Part shown: positions 34,219 to 42,396 of the stretch, piece after piece | Layout: every line of letters begins with the position of its first letter | Numbering within the stretch: position 1 is the stretch's first letter | NCBI RefSeq assembly: GCF_001653335.1 | Contig: NZ_CP015079.1 | Coordinates: 992,001-1,056,000, forward strand | Direction of reading: 5' to 3' | DNA: 64,000 nucleotides | Source of the DNA: Nocardioides dokdonensis FR1436 | Lineage (GTDB): Bacteria; Actinomycetota; Actinomycetes; Propionibacteriales; Nocardioidaceae | Program-made: the position numbers and the translations under genes | The notes under the pieces: generated by a model | Databases searched by the model: none | What the model was told of the DNA's origin: nothing | Seen by the model: only the letters and a program-made list of their open reading frames with translations

Positions 34219-35255
34219 CCCAGTCACCGTGGGAGCGGTGGACCTGGGTGGTGGCGGGGGTCTGGCTGGTCTTCCTGGCCTACCCGGTCGTCGAGACCTT
34301 CCAGGCCGACCTCTCCTGGGTCGCCCGGGGCCTGACCCTGGGTGTGCTGGCGGCGTTCGCGGCGGTCTACCTGCTGGGCTTCGCCGTGTGGCGCCGGCAC
34401 GCGCTGCGTGTCTGGCTCGCGCTGCTGGCGCTGGGGCTGGCCACCGTGCCGGGCATCGGCATCGAGGCGGTCGGGCTGACGCCGTACCTCGGGGCGTTCT
34501 CGGCACTGATGGTGCCTGCCCCGTGGTGGCGCTGGACGACCGCGCTCTCGGCGGTCCTGCCGCTGGTCTCGCTGGTCGGCGGTGACTTCCCCGCGTTCTT
34601 CTTCCTGATGGTCTGGCCGATCATCGGGTTCTGCGCCGCGATCCGGGTCTTCGGCGACCTCGACGCCCAGGCCGAGCGGGCGCGCGCCGAGCTGGCGCTG
34701 ACCGCCGAGCGGGAGCGGGTCGCCCGTGACGTCCACGACGTGCTGGGCCACTCGCTGACCGCCCTGTCGATCAAGGCCGAGCTCGCGAGCCGTCTCGTCG
34801 ACCTCGACCCCGACCGGGCCCGTGCCGAGCTGGACTCCATCCAGGAGACGGCCCGGCAGGCGCTGGCCGAGATCCGCGCGACCGTGGGCGGTCTGCGGGT
34901 CGCCGGCCTGGACGCCGAGCTGCGCACGGTGCCCGAGGTGCTGGCCGACGCCGGCATCGAGACCCGGGTCTCGGGCGAGGTCGCCGACACCGACCCGAGG
35001 CACCGCACCCTGCTCGCCTGGGTGCTGCGCGAGTCGGTGACCAACGTGGTGCGCCACTCGCGCGCCTCGCACGTCGCGGTCGAGCTCTCCTCCACCGGGC
35101 TCGTCGTCACCGACGACGGCACCGGGATGGACGCCGCGACGGGCGAGGGCAACGGCCTGCGCGGCATGCGTGAGCGGGTGACGGCGGCCGGGGGCACGCT
35201 GCTGCTCTCGGGCGGCGGAGCGAGCGGGACCCGCGTCGAGGTGCGCCTGCCGTGA
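34215..35255 (+). CDS. DesK/NarL-type sensor histidine kinase
   Basis: 346 residues: an N-terminal domain with about five membrane helices, a HisKA_3 phospho-acceptor segment (ERERVARDVHDVLGHSLTALSIKAELASRLVDLDPDRARAELDSIQETARQALAEIRATVGGLR; His within RDVHDVLGHS) and a HATPase domain (RESVTNVVRHSRASHVAVEL, VVTDDGTGMDAATGEGNGLRGMRERV). No extracellular sensor domain, so it probably senses membrane state or the transporter itself. Coupled to the permease and regulator genes by four-base overlaps. Confidence 0.92.
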   Translation: MTQSPWERWTWVVAGVWLVFLAYPVVETFQADLSWVARGLTLGVLAAFAAVYLLGFAVWRRHALRVWLALLALGLATVPGIGIEAVGLTPYLGAFSALMVPAPWWRWTTALSAVLPLVSLVGGDFPAFFFLMVWPIIGFCAAIRVFGDLDAQAERARAELALTAERERVARDVHDVLGHSLTALSIKAELASRLVDLDPDRARAELDSIQETARQALAEIRATVGGLRVAGLDAELRTVPEVLADAGIETRVSGEVADTDPRHRTLLAWVLRESVTNVVRHSRASHVAVELSSTGLVVTDDGTGMDAATGEGNGLRGMRERVTAAGGTLLLSGGGASGTRVEVRLP

Positions 35256-35857
35256 TCAGGATCCTGCTGGCCGACGACCAGGCGCTCGTGCGCGGCGCCC
35301 TCGCGGCGCTCCTCGACCTCGAGCCCGACATCGAGGTCGTGGCCCAGGTCGGCCGGGGCGACGAGGTCGTCGCCGCGGCACGGACCAGCGGCGCCGAGGT
35401 CTGCCTGCTCGACATCGAGATGCCGGGCCTGACCGGCATCGAGGCGGCCGCCGCGGTCCGGGCCGAGCTGCCCGGCGTGCGCTCGCTGATCGTCACGACG
35501 TTCGGGCGACCCGGCTACGTGCGACGCGCCCTCGACGCCGGAGCGGCCGGGTTCGTCGTCAAGGACACCCCGGCCCGCCAGCTCGCCGACGCCGTACGCC
35601 GCGTGCACGCCGGCCTGCGGGTGATCGACCCCGACCTCGCCGCCGAGTCGCTGCTGGCCGGCGCCAGCCCGTTGACCGCACGCGAAGCGGAGATCCTCGC
35701 CCTGGCGCTCGACGGGTCGCCCGTCGCGGACATCGCCGCCCGCGCCCACCTCTCGGCGGGGACGGTGCGCAACCACCTGTCCACCGCCATCGGCAAGACC
35801 GGCGCCACGACGCGGGCCGAGGCGGCCCGGGTGGCCCAGGACAACGGCTGGCTGTAG
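35252..35857 (+). CDS. NarL/DesR-family response regulator
   Basis: 201 residues: receiver domain (RILLADDQALVRGALAALL with the acidic pair, phospho-Asp54 in LLDIEMPG, the Thr of IVTTFG and the Lys of VVKDTP) and a LuxR-type helix-turn-helix (PLTAREAEILALALDGSPVADIAARAHLSAGTVRNHLSTAIGKTGATTRAEAARVAQDNGWL). Its start overlaps the kinase stop. Last gene of the operon; the GTCATGAC-type palindrome upstream of 32552 is a candidate target. Confidence 0.93.
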   Translation: MIRILLADDQALVRGALAALLDLEPDIEVVAQVGRGDEVVAAARTSGAEVCLLDIEMPGLTGIEAAAAVRAELPGVRSLIVTTFGRPGYVRRALDAGAAGFVVKDTPARQLADAVRRVHAGLRVIDPDLAAESLLAGASPLTAREAEILALALDGSPVADIAARAHLSAGTVRNHLSTAIGKTGATTRAEAARVAQDNGWL

Positions 35858-36356
35858 CCGGCTGCGCTTCCACCCGGCCGCGATAAGGCGGGCGTCCACC
35901 GGGCTCGGGGAAGAGGGCATCGGCCGCGGCGTAGCCGGAAGGACCGAAGACCCCTCGAGGGGGAGCCGCCAGGCGGGGGCCCGTCGACGCCAAGGCCGTT
36001 CGGTCCTTCCGACTACGAAGCCCTCGCACTATCCGCTCGTGCCGATGGTCGGGCGCCGAAGGTGCGGGCAACACCGCGCAGTGTTGCTATTGGCGGGCTT
36101 CCTGGCCTCAAGGCGCCGGCCGAAGCGCCGCCCTAAGCTGCCGTAACCGTCCCTCATCACCACATCCCCTGCAGAGCGTCCGACAACGAGATTGCGTTCG
36201 GTAGGTCGGGCGGACGGCCATGGTCCCGGGATCAGTCGTATGCGAGCGGTCTGGCCTAGGTCCCACCCGCCAGCCGCACAGCAGGCATCGGCAATCGTGG
36301 AAGACTTGGCGGTCAAACAATGCGGTCAGTGCGTGCCGCTCTATCGAGGACCTCTG
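35858..36356. repeat. Island-boundary intergenic region with an 18-bp inverted repeat
   Basis: About 500 bp without a convincing gene. Arms 35931-35948 (GTAGCCGGAAGGACCGAA) and 35999-36016 (TTCGGTCCTTCCGACTAC) match at 17 of 18 positions around a 50-bp loop that contains CCCCTCGAGGGG (35951-35962). A smaller hairpin GCAACAC/GTGTTGC lies at 36069-36088. The large hairpin may terminate the ABC/DesKR operon or be the end of an inserted element. Short frames here lack coding character. Confidence 0.6.
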
Positions 36357-38810
36357 ATGCGTCGGTACCTGATCAATGATGAACCCCTAGAAGGACCGCA
36401 CGGGATTCGGTTGCGGCTACGACCAATCCGAACCGCACGTCCGATTCCTCCCGACGATGAGGACTACTTCGTCGACTCGGTGATGTTGCAGTGCCAGGTG
36501 TGGGGTGGCGCGGCCACACCGCTCATCCCCGTGACGAGTGAAGGATACGTACACCCGCTGTACGCAGGAGGCTTGCGTGGTGCTGATATCGACGGCCTCG
36601 TCGGGCTGAACCTGCAGGACTTTGACCCGGGTCGGCCTGAACCAGTCGAAGTGCCTCCCTGCCCAGCACCGTGGTGGGGCTTGCAACTGGCCCCGGTCAC
36701 GATCGCGAAACCGCAGGGGGAGCGGAAGTCGGTCGTTTCGTGTGCGGTGCTAACCGACGATGACCCATGGCGCGGCATCTATGCGGCGTGCCTGGGTCGA
36801 CTACCAAGCAGTCTGGACCCTGTGATTTTGCACCAGGGCCGGTACCGCGAGGACCTGACGTTCGAAGACCTGATCGATCTAATTCCCGAGGAGGTCACGG
36901 GGAGCGCGGCGGACCTTCTCGAGCGCCTGCACCCTTCCCGCACGGTGGCTTCACCTCGGGCTGCGAGCATGTCCCGGCTCGCTTACGGCCGGATGCCGGC
37001 CACCGGGATACGGACTCGGAGCCATTCGTCTCCCATCCCACGCGGACGGTACTGGGCGGGTGACGCCGGCCCGAACATCCTGGTCGTGTGCACGCCCGGC
37101 AATGTCAACGACCTGGCGCTGCTCTGGAACCTGCGCGCCTCCCACGGCGATTCCTACGGCGTCCCCGTGGGGGTCTTGGCGGACTCCTTCACCCCCGACC
37201 TTGTCCAGCAGTTGGTGCGCTCTGAGCTTGTGGCTCGCCAGGGGTTCGGCGCCCACGCGTTGTACGTCACGAGCACCTCCTTGAATGTGACGGAGTTGGC
37301 CGCGCAATGGCGGGAGGCACGGACTGGAACGACCCAATGGCCGCGAGACGACGAACCGGTTGCGTTCATCGAGGCATGCCACCTGGTCGACATCGGTCCG
37401 GCACCGGCACGACACCGTCAGGAGGTGACGACCTGGACACAAGGACGCACCTCCGTTGTTCCGATACTGCCTGAAGACCGAACTGCGCTTTCCTGGTCGG
37501 GCGCGAACGACCTCGAGCTGCGCATCGACGTTGACGTCATCGACGCACCATTTCCTCGTCACCCGTCCGTACGAACTGGGCTCTTCACGGACTTCTTTGC
37601 GGGAACGGCGACACACAACGCAACAGGGACCCACGCCTCCCCTGCTGTTGTGGAGTGGCCAAGCACGATGCTGACCCTGCGGGTAATAGCCCAACGACAC
37701 GACCTCACCGTCGAACCATCCGAGCCGGGGGTTGCGTGTATGACGTTGCTAAACGCGCTCGAGGGCGTCCACGAACTCGCCTACTTGGTTCACGGTCCGT
37801 TACTCAAGTTGTTCGACGAACTGGCGGCACGCACGGGCACTGCATGGGCAAAGGCGTTCAACCGCTCCGGTCAGCCGGTGGCTACGGAAGTGGCGCCGAC
37901 CATCGACGACCTTCCGGACGTCCCGTTCGACAAGTTCAAGGCAGCTCTCGGAGTTAAGACCGGCCCAGCCCGGGCGTGGATGGCGTGGGCAGAACGACGA
38001 CGCCTCGTCGTCAAGGGATTCCCTTTGCAGTGCGAACGGTGCGCAGCACGTCAGTGGGTCCCCGTTTCGGGTTACCGACCGCCAATCGTGTGTGTCGGAT
38101 GCGCTCAGGTGATGGAGCACCCGTTCCCGAAGGAACAGATCACGTTCACTTACCGGCTCGGTGAAGTCCTTCGGCGGGTCTACGAACACGACGCCATGGG
38201 GCACCTACTCACTTTGCGCTACCTCAGCTTCCTCCTCGAAGGAGGATTCGAGCCGGGATTCATTGGTGTTCACCCGGGATTGAACTTCACACCCCGCGGC
38301 TTGGCCACGCGGCTCGGGGAAGCAGACATGCTGCTGTTCGAACGGGACGGCAGTTGTGTTCCCGCTGAAGTGAAGCGGTCGTTTGGTGGCGCGACCGAGG
38401 ACGAGGTCCGCAAACTCACGACGCTCAGCGACGCCCTCGAATCACCCTGGGAGGTGTTGGCAGTCACGCGGTACGCCAAAGACGCCCCGGAGGGTTGGAT
38501 CGACTCGATGCGCATCCGGCGCACCGACACCGAAGCCGGCCAACTCATCTCGGCGGCGTCCAAACCGGCCGGTAGTGCACGTCCGAGCAGCCTGCGTCCT
38601 CGGGTCGTCTTGACTCATGAACAGTTGCTTGACCCTTCTCCGATCTGGGAAATGGGGGCGAACCCGTTCGAGGTCACACCGATGGACCAGGCTGGGATCG
38701 TTGAGCGCGAGAAGCGGTTCGCGCATACCTGCGAGAGCCTCGCATCTACGAGGAATGTCTCCATGTTGGAGGAGTCGATGCTCTACGAGCCTAAACGCGA
38801 CGAGACCTAG
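36357..38810 (+). CDS. Unknown protein with zinc ribbon and PD-(D/E)xK nuclease-like C-terminus
   Basis: 817 residues from the ATG at 36357, which has GAGGA seven bases upstream; the frame is open to 36192. The first 540 residues match no family I know, though ILVVCTPGNVNDLALLWNLRASHGDSYGVPVGVLADSF looks like an alpha/beta unit. Cysteines C559-x2-C562 and C579-x2-C582 form a zinc ribbon. After the helix LTLRYLSFLLEG comes GEADMLLF (D657), then SCVPAEVKRSFGG (E671-x-K673): the Asp...Glu-x-Lys arrangement of restriction-type nucleases. GC and codon use are visibly lower than in the flanking genome. It is probably a DNA- or RNA-acting accessory or defence protein, which is an inference. Confidence 0.72.
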   Translation: MRRYLINDEPLEGPHGIRLRLRPIRTARPIPPDDEDYFVDSVMLQCQVWGGAATPLIPVTSEGYVHPLYAGGLRGADIDGLVGLNLQDFDPGRPEPVEVPPCPAPWWGLQLAPVTIAKPQGERKSVVSCAVLTDDDPWRGIYAACLGRLPSSLDPVILHQGRYREDLTFEDLIDLIPEEVTGSAADLLERLHPSRTVASPRAASMSRLAYGRMPATGIRTRSHSSPIPRGRYWAGDAGPNILVVCTPGNVNDLALLWNLRASHGDSYGVPVGVLADSFTPDLVQQLVRSELVARQGFGAHALYVTSTSLNVTELAAQWREARTGTTQWPRDDEPVAFIEACHLVDIGPAPARHRQEVTTWTQGRTSVVPILPEDRTALSWSGANDLELRIDVDVIDAPFPRHPSVRTGLFTDFFAGTATHNATGTHASPAVVEWPSTMLTLRVIAQRHDLTVEPSEPGVACMTLLNALEGVHELAYLVHGPLLKLFDELAARTGTAWAKAFNRSGQPVATEVAPTIDDLPDVPFDKFKAALGVKTGPARAWMAWAERRRLVVKGFPLQCERCAARQWVPVSGYRPPIVCVGCAQVMEHPFPKEQITFTYRLGEVLRRVYEHDAMGHLLTLRYLSFLLEGGFEPGFIGVHPGLNFTPRGLATRLGEADMLLFERDGSCVPAEVKRSFGGATEDEVRKLTTLSDALESPWEVLAVTRYAKDAPEGWIDSMRIRRTDTEAGQLISAASKPAGSARPSSLRPRVVLTHEQLLDPSPIWEMGANPFEVTPMDQAGIVEREKRFAHTCESLASTRNVSMLEESMLYEPKRDET

Positions 38811-38876
38811 ATTGTTGGGGTAACGAGAGCAGGGTGTAGGAAGTGAGTGCGGGACCGTCGCAGATTCGCGTCTCGC

Positions 38877-39551
38877 TCAACGCGCCCGCCCTGCGATGCG
38901 CCACACGTAGACCGCCCAGTCAGGCGCACCTGAGTGCGGAGGGCGGTAGAGCTTCGACCGGACACGGGCAGGGACGACAGGCAACTTGCCGGCAAGCTTT
39001 ACCTGCATCGCATGTGGGAGTGTCGTTGTATATCCCGGACCCGAGCGGAGATAGTACGTCGACTCTCCCGGCCGCTGCGGATGCCTGATCAGCCGGCGTC
39101 CGGAGGCACCGCTCCCGTGTACCGCCAGCACCCCGGTCTCGAACAATTTGGCAACAGCACTTTTTCCACCTGCAAGCACAAAGAGGCACTCGGTTTCGGG
39201 GTTTTCCTGACTGATCAACGCAAGACGAGCGACGTCGTACAGGACGTTCTCTGCTCTTGCATGAGACGAACCCGCCCACTTCGCCTCTACGCAGAGCAGC
39301 GGCCTGGGCTCGTCGGAACGTGTCACGACCGCGAAGTCGATCTCGCGCTTGCGACCTGCTCCGGCATCTGCACGTTGGATCTCCGGCGCTGGGTACGACG
39401 GCAAAATGTTGTGCGTGCGCGGATTGATGTTCGACGCGATGATCTCGATCAGCAGACCGTGCAGATGGGCTTCACCGAAGCCATGGCCCCGATTGCAGGC
39501 GAAGTCGAAATCTAGTTTGCCGTTGATGCCGCTAACGAACTTTCGCGCCAT
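38877..39551 (-). CDS. PD-(D/E)xK nuclease-like protein
   Basis: 224 residues from the ATG at 39551; the frame stays open to 39755, but that part crosses a G9 homopolymer and looks non-coding. The first helix holds Glu36 (HLHGLLIEIIAS). The core is KREIDFAVVTRSDEPRPLLCVEAKWAGSS with D72, E89 and K91 in the nuclease spacing, followed by ARAENVLYDVARLALISQENPETECLFVLAGG. Island-type codon use. It converges on the large nuclease-like gene (67-bp gap). Function not known; the pair could act together. Confidence 0.68.
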   Translation of the reverse strand: MARKFVSGINGKLDFDFACNRGHGFGEAHLHGLLIEIIASNINPRTHNILPSYPAPEIQRADAGAGRKREIDFAVVTRSDEPRPLLCVEAKWAGSSHARAENVLYDVARLALISQENPETECLFVLAGGKSAVAKLFETGVLAVHGSGASGRRLIRHPQRPGESTYYLRSGPGYTTTLPHAMQVKLAGKLPVVPARVRSKLYRPPHSGAPDWAVYVWRIAGRAR

Positions 39552-39748
39552 TGTTGAAGTCGGAGTCACGCCGCTATCTAAGCGCACCCATGCCCGCTGG
39601 GGGGGGGCTCCCTCCGACCATCCGCATGAGGCGCTCTGCTTCGCCGATCCGCTCGACCCTGCCGCACTGAGGGCGGTCACGCTCGCCCGGTTCTGCCGCT
39701 GACAGAGCACCGTCCCGCCGAAGAGCGGATGCGTCCCGTCCGGGCGTC

Positions 39749-40192
39749 GTGACATGGTTCAGCGTGATCACCACTCTGTCGACCGACGCGCTTGGCGCTT
39801 GTGTCGCCCTCTACGTCGACACCTTCAATGCCCCGCCCTGGAACGAGTCGTGGAAAGCGGAGGATGCCGCTCAACGGCTCGGCGACTTCCTCGCTACTCC
39901 CCGCGCCCACGGTGTCTGTTCGCGAGACTCCGGCGGGGAACTGCTCGGCTTCGCGGTCGGTCACCTGGAACGTTCGGGAGTCGACGACCACTTCCTGCTT
40001 AAGGAGATGTGTGTTCGCCCGAGCAGGCAACGTGAAGGCCACGGCACCCGGCTGCTGGGTGCTCTCGCCAAGCACCTTGAGGATGTTCGGCACTGGTACC
40101 TCCTGACCGCGCGTGACAGCGACGCGTCAGCCTTCTACGAAAGGAACGGCTTCCGCCCCGCCGGACGCATGGGCGTCTTCGTCCGACCGTGA
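39749..40192 (+). CDS. GNAT-family N-acetyltransferase
   Basis: 147 residues starting at a GTG. The N-terminal strand and helix (VITTLSTDALGACVALYVDTFNAPPW), the acetyl-CoA loop in LLKEMCVRPSRQREGHGTRLLGALAKHL (R/Q-x-x-G-x-G pattern) and the closing YLLTARDSDASAFYERNGFRPAGRMGVFVRP define the fold. Substrate unknown. Lies in the low-GC island, divergent from the smaller nuclease-like gene. Confidence 0.86.
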   Translation: MTWFSVITTLSTDALGACVALYVDTFNAPPWNESWKAEDAAQRLGDFLATPRAHGVCSRDSGGELLGFAVGHLERSGVDDHFLLKEMCVRPSRQREGHGTRLLGALAKHLEDVRHWYLLTARDSDASAFYERNGFRPAGRMGVFVRP

Positions 40193-40234
40193 CCGCGCGG
40201 AGCGCACTATCGGACTGAGGCATGCTTCCGCTCA

Positions 40235-40254
40235 TGCCGCCTAGCGTGCGCCCG
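40235..40254 (+). repeat. Direct repeat, left copy
   Basis: TGCCGCCTAGCGTGCGCCCG, matched with one mismatch at 41073-41092 and in its first 16 bases at 41039-41054. The copies bracket the lipoprotein gene. Confidence 0.6.
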
Positions 40255-40346
40255 CGGCCATCCGGTTCTGCCGCCATCCGCGCGGTCGTGCCGATGAGCG
40301 CGCACCGACCTCGGAACCACTACCGCTATGAGATCGTCGAACAACC

Positions 40347-41027
40347 ATGCCGCTGCCGAACTCGTCGAGCCTCGCCGACGCCGTCGCTTCCCGCCCTTGC
40401 GCCTGGAGACGGATCGGCGCGACGCTCGGCCTTGCGACCGCAGTCCTGTTTCTCGCCGGATGCGACCTGCCCTGGTCGGGCACCCCGACTGCGGAAGACC
40501 CAGAGGTCCGTCCGAGCGAGCTCACCGACACGGCTGGACAACCGTGCCCGCAGGAGTTGCCCATCGGTGAGGACCCGTCCGGCCACGGCTTCGGCATCGA
40601 GGAGGTCGCGGACGAACGCCCGACTCTCCTCGCACCGCAAGAGGCATGGGTCTGTCAGTACAACACCTTCGATGTCGGCACGACCGCCAGCGGCGGGGCC
40701 GTCTACGGGTGGAGTCGTGCAGGGCGTCCTGAACCCGTCGCCGCCACCGACCTCCCGAACCTGCAGGACGCCCTGGACGATCTTGCCCCCGCTGACCGCA
40801 GCGGTGGATGCAACGACGACCTCGGCCCACGCTGGATGGTCATATACAGCCACGATGGCGACCTGACCGGAGTAGTCGTCGACGACTACGGCTGCCGCGA
40901 CGTCCGACTCACAGACAACCCGACCACGACGCCACCCGGTGCGGACAACCAGGAAGGGACGGTCGGCGGCGTTCTCGACGGTGGCGCTGCAATCCTCGAT
41001 GTCCTTGGCGTCGGTCGCTCGAACTGA
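40347..41027 (+). CDS. Putative lipoprotein
   Basis: 226 residues with a twin-Arg-containing n-region, a hydrophobic core and a lipobox (IGATLGLATAVLFLAGC), so it is probably exported and lipid-anchored at Cys. The mature part is acidic and Thr/Pro-rich with four further cysteines (QPCPQEL, AWVCQYN, SGGCNDD, DDYGCRD) that could form disulfides. No family recognised. A small inverted repeat AGCGTGCG/CGCACGCT (41047-41070) follows the gene. It is bracketed by the TGCCGC-type direct repeats. Confidence 0.68.
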   Translation: MPLPNSSSLADAVASRPCAWRRIGATLGLATAVLFLAGCDLPWSGTPTAEDPEVRPSELTDTAGQPCPQELPIGEDPSGHGFGIEEVADERPTLLAPQEAWVCQYNTFDVGTTASGGAVYGWSRAGRPEPVAATDLPNLQDALDDLAPADRSGGCNDDLGPRWMVIYSHDGDLTGVVVDDYGCRDVRLTDNPTTTPPGADNQEGTVGGVLDGGAAILDVLGVGRSN

Positions 41028-41038
41028 CTATCCGGATC

Positions 41039-41092
41039 TGCCGCGTAGCGTGCGCTCGAAGACGCACGCTCCTGCCGCGTAGCGTGCGCCCG
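41039..41092 (+). repeat. Direct repeats, right pair
   Basis: TGCCGCGTAGCGTGCG occurs at 41039 and again at 41073, the latter continuing CCCG as in the left copy at 40235. Between them is the inverted segment CGCACGCT (41063-41070). Confidence 0.6.
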
Positions 41093-41094
41093 GC

Positions 41095-41939
41095 CTACGT
41101 CCCAGAGGCCATATAGGCGGCGAGGACGTAGTTAGGGTGTCTGTCCAGATTCTTGCGAGCTCGGTCGTAGCGCATGGTGGTCCTTGATCGGCGTGCCTGG
41201 CAGCGATCTGAACGTCACGTAGGTCCTCGCCGCCGTCGAGCGTTGTGGTGACGAAGGTGTGCCGAAGCATATGTGGGTGCATCCGGGCCGTCGAGACGCT
41301 CGCGCACTCGGCCAGGGCGCGGAGTCTGCGGGTGGCGCAGTGGCGATCCATCCTGCTGCCTGTCCGGCTTCTCAAGATCGGACCACTGAACCGACCACCG
41401 ACGGCGCGCTCGGTCGCGCGACCCACGGCGGGTGGCAGCGGGACCAAGGCCACCTTGTCGCCCTTGCCCAGGATGCGCAACACCCGGTGTCCATGCACCT
41501 CCTCAAGGGCCTCGATGTTGGCGCCGGTTGCCTCGAAGATTCGCAGACCGAGCAGACCGAGCAGCGTCACCAAGGCGAAGTCATCGACATTCGAGGACTT
41601 CCGGGCCGCACTGAGCAAGGCCTCGAACTGGAGGTGACTCAAACGAGCGTCGGGGACTCGGCAGAGACTCGCGGACGGCGGACATACTCCGCCGGCGCGA
41701 GACCGTGGACGGTTTGTAGCGGCCGACCTCCTGCATCCAGCGGAGATACAGCTCGATGTGAGGACGCTGAGCCACCAGAGGTTCAATGCCCTGCCGTCCG
41801 CACCAGCTCAGAAAGAACGCAGATCTGACTCGGTGTGCACCCGGGACGGACCCTTGAATCGCGCGAGGTAAGCCGCGACAGCGATACGAAGCGCTGCGCT
41901 GGCATCATCGCCAGGCAAGAGGATCTGGGCAGTGTTCAT
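41095..41939 (-). pseudogene. Degraded tyrosine recombinase/integrase
   Basis: An actinobacterial phage-type integrase can be followed across several frames. From the ATG at 41939 comes NTAQILLPGDDASAALRIAVAAYLARFKGPSRVHTESDLRS; then, in another frame, FFLSWCGRQGIEPLVAQRPHIELYLRWMQEVGRYKPSTVSRR; then a short EYVRRPRVSAESPTL fragment; then LSHLQFEALLSAARKSSN...GLLGLRIFEATGANIE with the first catalytic Arg and HPHMLRHTFVTT. Just after IAARHAD another shift is needed to reach TMRYDRARKNLDRHPNYVLAAYMASGT and the TAG at 41095. About 20-30 residues of the core-binding domain also appear deleted. The protein cannot be active as it stands. Confidence 0.85.
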
Positions 41940-42015
41940 CTCCCCACTGCGTCACTCGACGAACCCCGCATCAAGGGGGCACAACGGTGCAGGTCGGATG
42001 ACGACGACGGGGAAG

Positions 42016-42297
42016 TCATCGTGGCCGCGGTGCACCCCGCTCCCACCAGTCAATGCCTACGCCGTCACGGATCAGGCCTGCGCTGAACTCTGGGTCGGCG
42101 AGGTTGCAGAACTTCCACAGTTCCTTCGCAGCCCGGCTGTACTGAAAGAGGACCCGGTCCGTCTCGAAAGCACTCAGGTCGCCGGCACGGAAACGGTCAA
42201 CGCCGTCGCACACCCGCTGGACAAGCTCGGCCAGACGAGCCTCGTGATACGCCCGCACCACCTCGAGTGCGTCCCGCCGCTCCGACTTGCTGGACAT
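42016..42297 (-). CDS. Small hypothetical helical protein
   Basis: 93 residues from the ATG at 42297; two earlier ATGs at 42318 and 42315 are possible. Predominantly helical (ALEVVRAYHEARLAELVQRVCDGVDRFRAGDLSAFETDRVLFQYSRAAKELWKFCNL), ending in an IDWWERG segment. It resembles small conserved actinobacterial proteins found near mobile genes, but no function is known to me. It is about 75 bp from the integrase remnant, on the same strand. Confidence 0.62.
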   Translation of the reverse strand: MSSKSERRDALEVVRAYHEARLAELVQRVCDGVDRFRAGDLSAFETDRVLFQYSRAAKELWKFCNLADPEFSAGLIRDGVGIDWWERGAPRPR

Positions 42298-42396
42298 ACC
42301 AGCGAGGCTACTCATCACTCGTGGACCCTGCGTCCCGAAAGCGGCAGATGCGGAAGGTTAGGAACGTGCGCCGAGAGCCTGGAAGTTGACGTCGAT

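Noticed and set aside
35931..36016. tRNA or attachment site at the left island edge
   Set aside because: The inverted repeat does not fold as a cloverleaf, and no matching direct repeat was found at the right edge near 43.6 kb.
36029..36316. 95-codon minus-strand frame in the island boundary
   Set aside because: No ribosome-binding site, no recognisable similarity, and it overlaps the promoter region of the large nuclease-like gene.
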